7,490 nucleotides of DNA from UMGS1696 sp963642885. Lineage in GTDB: Bacteria; Bacillota; Clostridia; Oscillospirales; CAG-272. The stretch is taken from NCBI GenBank assembly GCA_963642885.1, contig CAVIJI010000064.1, positions 1-7,490 of the forward strand, read 5' to 3'. Made by a program: the position numbers and the translations under genes. Numbering within the stretch: position 1 is the first letter of the stretch; every line of letters begins with the position of its first letter. The notes under the pieces are model-generated. The model had not been told where the DNA came from, did not search any database, and saw nothing but the letters and a program-made list of their open reading frames with translations. This document shows positions 4,306-7,490 of the stretch, one piece after another.

Positions 4306-5937
4306 TTAATACATGCCGCCCATTCCGCCTGCGCCGCCTGCTGCGGGTGCCGGTTCGGGTTCGGGCTTGCTTACTACGAGAGCTTCTGTCGTAAGTACTG
4401 TGGAAGCTACGGAAGCGGCATTCTGGAGAGCGGAACGAGTAACCTTTGTCGGGTCTACGATACCGCTTTCGATCATGTCAACATACTCTTCCGTGTATGC
4501 GTTGAAGCCGTAACCCTTCTTGCCGGAAGCCTTGATGTTGTTAACTACAACAGAGCCTTCGAAGCCTGCGTTTTCGGCGATCTGACGTACGGGAGCCTCG
4601 AGAGCCTTAACTACGATGGACACACCTGTCTTTTCGTCGCCTTCTACTGTGTTCAGGAGAGCGGCTACATCGTCGATAACGTTTACATATGCTGTTCCGC
4701 CGCCTGCTACGATGCCTTCTTCAACAGCAGCACGTGTTGCGTTGAGAGCGTCCTCGATACGGAGCTTCTTTTCCTTCATTTCGGTTTCGGTTGCAGCGCC
4801 GACCTTGATTACGGCAACACCGCCGGAGAGCTTTGCGAGTCTTTCCTGGAGCTTCTCGCGGTCGAAATCGGAGGTTGTTGTTTCGATAGCGGCCTTAATC
4901 TGGGAAATACGTCCGCTGATGGCTTCCGCATCGCCTGCGCCGCCTACGATAATGGTATTGTCCTTGTTAACCTTAACCTGACGAGCGTGACCGAGCTGGT
5001 CTACCGTGGTTTCCTTGAGGTCGAGGCCGAGTTCGTCGCAAATTACTTCGCCGCCTGTGAGGATAGCGATATCACGGAGCATTTCCTTACGTCTGTCGCC
5101 GAAGCCGGGAGCCTTTACGGCAACGCATGTGAATGTGCCGCGGAGCTTATTAAGAACGAGTGTTGTAAGAGCTTCGCCTTCAACATCCTCTGCGATTATG
5201 AGAAGCTTCTTGCCGGACTGAACGATTTGTTCGAGAAGAGGAAGGATTTCCTGAACGTTGGAGATCTTCTTATCTGTGATGAGGATAAGAGCATCATCGA
5301 GAACGGCTTCCATCTTGTCTGTATCCGTAGCCATGTAGGGAGAGAGATAGCCGCGGTCGAACTGCATACCTTCTACAACCTCGCTGTATGTTTCAGCCGA
5401 CTTGGATTCTTCTACCGTGATTACGCCGTCTGCGGTAACCTTTTCCATAGCGTCTGCGATAAGAGTACCGATAACCTCGTCGCCTGCGGAAATCGTACCT
5501 ACTCTTGCGATATCTTCCTTACCGCTTACGGGCTTGGATGCGGCCTTAAGAGAAGCTACTGCGGTATCTACGGCCTTCTGAATGCCCTTACGGATTACCA
5601 TCGGGTTTGCGCCTGCGGTAACGTTCTTCATGCCTTCGTGGATGAACGCCTGAGCGAGAAGTGTAGCGGTTGTCGTACCGTCGCCTGCCGCGTCGTTTGT
5701 CTTTGTCGCAACTTCGCGAACGAGCTGAGCGCCCATATTTTCGGCGCCGTCTTCGAGTTCGATTTCCTTGGCGATTGTTACGCCGTCGTTTGTGATAAGG
5801 GGAGTGCCGTATTTCTTATCGAGAACTACGTTTCTGCCCTTCGGGCCGAGTGTGATTTTAACTGTATCAGCGAGCTTGTCTACGCCTTTAATAAGAGCGT
5901 CTCTTGCTTCGATTCCGTAAAGAATATCCTTTGCCAT
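4306..5937 (-). CDS. groEL: Chaperonin GroEL (60 kDa, Hsp60)
   Basis: This is the large chaperonin subunit; two seven-membered rings enclose unfolded proteins and fold them in an ATP-driven cycle with the GroES lid, in the cytoplasm. The 543-residue protein has all the landmarks. These are GPKGRNVVLD (31-40), the ATP-site TNDGVTIAKEIE (49-60, Asp51), GDGTTT (85-90, Asp86), the apical domain (about 190-375), the ATPase aspartate Asp396 (E. coli Asp398), the chaperonin signature AAVEEGIVAGGG (403-414), and a Gly/Met-rich C-terminal tail ending GGMGGMY. A short Pro/Glu run (525-531) precedes the tail. The ATG at 5937-5935 has AAGGAG ten bases upstream. It follows groES by 49 bases in one operon under the CIRCE-regulated promoter. 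Its codons avoid TTA, CTA and TCA so strongly that the opposite strand stays open for the whole gene, a mark of high expression. Confidence 0.99.
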   Translation of the reverse strand: MAKDILYGIEARDALIKGVDKLADTVKITLGPKGRNVVLDKKYGTPLITNDGVTIAKEIELEDGAENMGAQLVREVATKTNDAAGDGTTTATLLAQAFIHEGMKNVTAGANPMVIRKGIQKAVDTAVASLKAASKPVSGKEDIARVGTISAGDEVIGTLIADAMEKVTADGVITVEESKSAETYSEVVEGMQFDRGYLSPYMATDTDKMEAVLDDALILITDKKISNVQEILPLLEQIVQSGKKLLIIAEDVEGEALTTLVLNKLRGTFTCVAVKAPGFGDRRKEMLRDIAILTGGEVICDELGLDLKETTVDQLGHARQVKVNKDNTIIVGGAGDAEAISGRISQIKAAIETTTSDFDREKLQERLAKLSGGVAVIKVGAATETEMKEKKLRIEDALNATRAAVEEGIVAGGGTAYVNVIDDVAALLNTVEGDEKTGVSIVVKALEAPVRQIAENAGFEGSVVVNNIKASGKKGYGFNAYTEEYVDMIESGIVDPTKVTRSALQNAASVASTVLTTEALVVSKPEPEPAPAAGGAGGMGGMY

Positions 5938-5986
5938 ATATATACATCTCCTTAGATTTTAACTTAAATTATGAAACTGTTCGAAA

Positions 5987-6271
5987 TTACTCGACTATAG
6001 CGAGAATGTCGTTCTGTCTTACGATGTTGTATTCGGTGCCGTCGCACTTAACCTCGGTGCCCGCATACTTGCTTGTGATTACGCGGTCGCCTACCTTAAC
6101 GGTCATAACGACTTCCTTGCCGTCTACAACTCCGCCGGGGCCTACTGCGATAACTTCGGCTACCTGCGGCTTTTCCTTAGCTGCGCCGGGAAGAACGATG
6201 CCTGTCTTTGTGGTTTCTTCAGCTTCTACCAATTTAACAACTACTCTGTCTGCGAGAGGTTTGAGTGTCAT
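5987..6271 (-). CDS. groES: Co-chaperonin GroES (10 kDa, Hsp10)
   Basis: This is the heptameric lid that caps the GroEL ring and sets the folding-chamber cycle. The 94-residue product has the N-terminal LKPLADRVVVK (3-13), the mobile loop EETTKTGIVLPGAAKEKP (18-35) with the hydrophobic IVL tripeptide (25-27) that docks on GroEL, the roof-loop region around GPGGVVDGKEV (44-54), and the terminal strand YNIVRQNDILAIVE (81-94). The length is normal. The ATG at 6271-6269 has AAGGAG nine bases upstream (6286-6281). It is the first gene of the groES-groEL operon. Its leader of roughly 85 bases starts at the CIRCE operator, so HrcA repression and heat or misfolding induction are expected. hrcA itself is not in this window. 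Confidence 0.99.
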   Translation of the reverse strand: MTLKPLADRVVVKLVEAEETTKTGIVLPGAAKEKPQVAEVIAVGPGGVVDGKEVVMTVKVGDRVITSKYAGTEVKCDGTEYNIVRQNDILAIVE

Positions 6272-6323
6272 AATAATAATCTCCTTTTCTATGTTAAACT
6301 TATACTTTACTGTATTCGAAGGT

Positions 6324-6350
6324 TTAGCACTCGGTTTGCTTGACTGCTAA
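6324..6350. promoter_or_regulatory. CIRCE operator (HrcA binding site) of groESL
   Basis: TTAGCACTC (6324-6332), nine bases, then GACTGCTAA (6342-6350). The known consensus is TTAGCACTC-N9-GAGTGCTAA, so only one of eighteen defined positions differs (C for G at 6344). It begins within a few bases of the predicted transcription start, which is where HrcA blocks transcription in Gram-positive bacteria. Confidence 0.96.
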
Positions 6351-6362
6351 CCTTATGCTCAT

Positions 6363-6391
6363 ATTGTAATCCCATTCGGGAAAAAAATCAA
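6363..6391 (-). promoter_or_regulatory. SigA-type promoter of groES-groEL
   Basis: On the minus strand TTGATT (6391-6386), 17 bases, then TACAAT (6368-6363). The start would be near 6356, just before the CIRCE operator. Upstream DNA (6392-6432) is A/T-rich and could act as an UP element. Confidence 0.85.
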
Positions 6392-6470
6392 GTATTTTTT
6401 CCAGAGTTTACACTTTATTAACATTTGTTTTTGTAGCACCGCGGCACTGCGTCTGCTAAAACGCACGCAT

Positions 6471-6504
6471 AAAAATACGGCTGTGCTAATCCGCGCAGCC
6501 GTAT
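6471..6504 (-). terminator. Terminator of the beta-helix lipoprotein gene
   Basis: On the minus strand ATACGGCTGCGC (6504-6493) pairs with GCACAGCCGTAT (6486-6475) over twelve pairs, one of them a wobble or mismatch, with a six-base loop. T-rich sequence follows (6474-6470). It lies 21 bases past the stop codon and separates this gene from the groESL promoter. Confidence 0.85.
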
Positions 6505-6525
6505 GATATTCGAATTGATTTATTC

Positions 6526-7452
6526 TCAGCCGACGTACGGTGTTCCGTCGATGGTAACGGAGCATGCGTCGTTCTTTGTGATTGTCACGGCGTCAAGAGC
6601 GTTATCCTGAACGTCAATCGTCACCGTGCCTCCGTTAAACTCGATAGAGCCCGCGCTCTTTATACCGTTATTGAGCGATTGCAGTGTGATTTCGCCGCCG
6701 TTTACACTTACTCTCGATACCGCCTGAACAGCCTCGTCCTCGGAGTAAATGCTCAGCTTGCCGCCGTTGATCTCGACGTAGCCGACGAGCTCGCTCTCGA
6801 CGTTATTGGATTTGATTCCGTCGCCTATGGCGTGTATATCGATAGTACCGCCGTTAATCACAAGGTAATCCTTACCCTTAATGCCGTGTGTCACGGATGT
6901 GATCTGATATTCGCCCTCATCGATTTTAAGGCCGTCCTTGGAGTATATACCGCCTGCGTAATTACCGTTGACCACAAGCTTGCCTGTACCGTTGATTGTC
7001 AAATCTTCCTTTGAGAAAAGAACTGCATCAGGTTCGTCATCTCCGGCTTTTTCGAAGGTATAGCTTTCGCCGTCGGTCAATGTATTAACCGTACCCTCAT
7101 ACAGAGTAATAACCGCATCCGTAGCGTTCTTTATAACTATGCACGAGCCGTCGTTGTTTGTTATATCGGCACCGTTGAGTACGAGGTCGATCTGTCCCGC
7201 GTCTACACAGTCGACATAAATCTGTCCGTCGTTGAGCGTGCCCGTAACCGAATATGTGCCCGCCTTCGTAATCGTAATCTTATTGTCGGCACTGACGCTA
7301 ACCGATTCGGATTCGCATTCGACAGCGGTACCGTTCAGCTTGATTTCGGTAGCGTGACTCAATATCGTTGTATCGGAGTCGGAACATGACGTCATGGCAA
7401 TGGGCATAACCATAAGTGCGGCTGCGATAAGCGCGGCAAATCTCTTTTTCAT
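6526..7452 (-). CDS. Cthe_2159-like carbohydrate-binding beta-helix lipoprotein
   Basis: This is a probable secreted lipoprotein of 308 residues in the family named after Clostridium thermocellum Cthe_2159, whose founder binds acidic polysaccharide through a calcium-rich right-handed beta-helix. A basic, hydrophobic signal segment (1-22, MKKRFAALIAAALMVMPIAM then TS) precedes Cys23, a likely lipid anchor; methionine at -3 makes the lipobox imperfect. Residues 36-95 carry the family opening (EIKLNGTAVEC, KAGTYSVTGTLNDGQI). Helix turns are marked by [VIF]NGG repeats at 199, 228, 250 and 272 and by GDGIKSNN (210-217). The ATG at 7452-7450 has AAAGGTG seven bases upstream (7466-7460). Its promoter lies mostly beyond the window edge. 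It ends with its own terminator, so it is not part of groESL. The ligand here is unknown; the fold call is firmer than the binding call. Confidence 0.85.
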   Translation of the reverse strand: MKKRFAALIAAALMVMPIAMTSCSDSDTTILSHATEIKLNGTAVECESESVSVSADNKITITKAGTYSVTGTLNDGQIYVDCVDAGQIDLVLNGADITNNDGSCIVIKNATDAVITLYEGTVNTLTDGESYTFEKAGDDEPDAVLFSKEDLTINGTGKLVVNGNYAGGIYSKDGLKIDEGEYQITSVTHGIKGKDYLVINGGTIDIHAIGDGIKSNNVESELVGYVEINGGKLSIYSEDEAVQAVSRVSVNGGEITLQSLNNGIKSAGSIEFNGGTVTIDVQDNALDAVTITKNDACSVTIDGTPYVG

Positions 7453-7490
7453 TTCTTAACACCTTTCGAATAAAGCAGATGATATTTAAT

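Noticed and set aside
4126..5955. A 609-codon open frame on the plus strand, antisense to groEL
   Set aside because: It is codon-aligned with groEL, so stops would need TTA, CTA or TCA codons in groEL, which that highly expressed gene avoids. It has no ribosome site, runs through the groEL terminator and starts in the iteron array. Its Cys-rich translation resembles no known family. It recalls the spurious long ORFs known opposite Hsp70 genes.
5904..6350. A 148-codon open frame antisense to groES
   Set aside because: It lies opposite groES, crosses the CIRCE operator, and its Thr/Ser-rich translation is a shadow of groES codon use.

Overview
The window looks like the chromosome of a Gram-positive Clostridia bacterium, probably near the Ruminococcus/Oscillospirales group. 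The clues are a CIRCE-controlled groES-groEL pair, a long-form hibernation promoting factor, an archaeal/fungal-type aspartate-semialdehyde dehydrogenase, a MepA-like MATE exporter, and a Cthe_2159-type beta-helix lipoprotein. The taxonomic placement is an inference from gene content and protein style; no search was possible.

Layout from left to right. Positions 1-192 hold two copies of a 96-bp tandem repeat with an internal hairpin. asd (203-1282, minus) follows, driven by a perfect consensus promoter at 1356-1384. A 425-bp AT-rich gap carries an inverted repeat over the asd -35 box and, further right, the extended -10 promoter of hpf. hpf (1708-2259, plus) is the only plus-strand gene. It meets the MATE gene (2459-3868, minus) tail to tail, and two abutting terminators (2324-2371 plus, 2375-2450 minus) separate them. 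Upstream of the MATE gene lies a 437-bp gap (3869-4305) that is the most interesting part of the window. It contains three tandem 18-bp elements at 21-22 bp spacing, a strong promoter, an early terminator, a 14-codon leader ORF, and a second terminator whose 5' arm contains the leader stop codon. The groEL terminator also lies in this gap. groEL (4306-5937) and groES (5987-6271) form a minus-strand operon with promoter and CIRCE operator. A separate lipoprotein gene (6526-7452, minus) with its own terminator closes the window.

The genes do not form one pathway. They are adjacent, separately controlled housekeeping units: amino-acid biosynthesis (asd), ribosome hibernation (hpf), small-molecule export (MATE), protein folding (groESL) and a surface lipoprotein. 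No mobile element, CRISPR array, rRNA or tRNA is visible. The best candidate for an undescribed system is the leader of the MATE gene, which looks like a tandem-attenuator switch coupled to translation of a short upstream ORF. The sequence supports its parts, but its function is inference.
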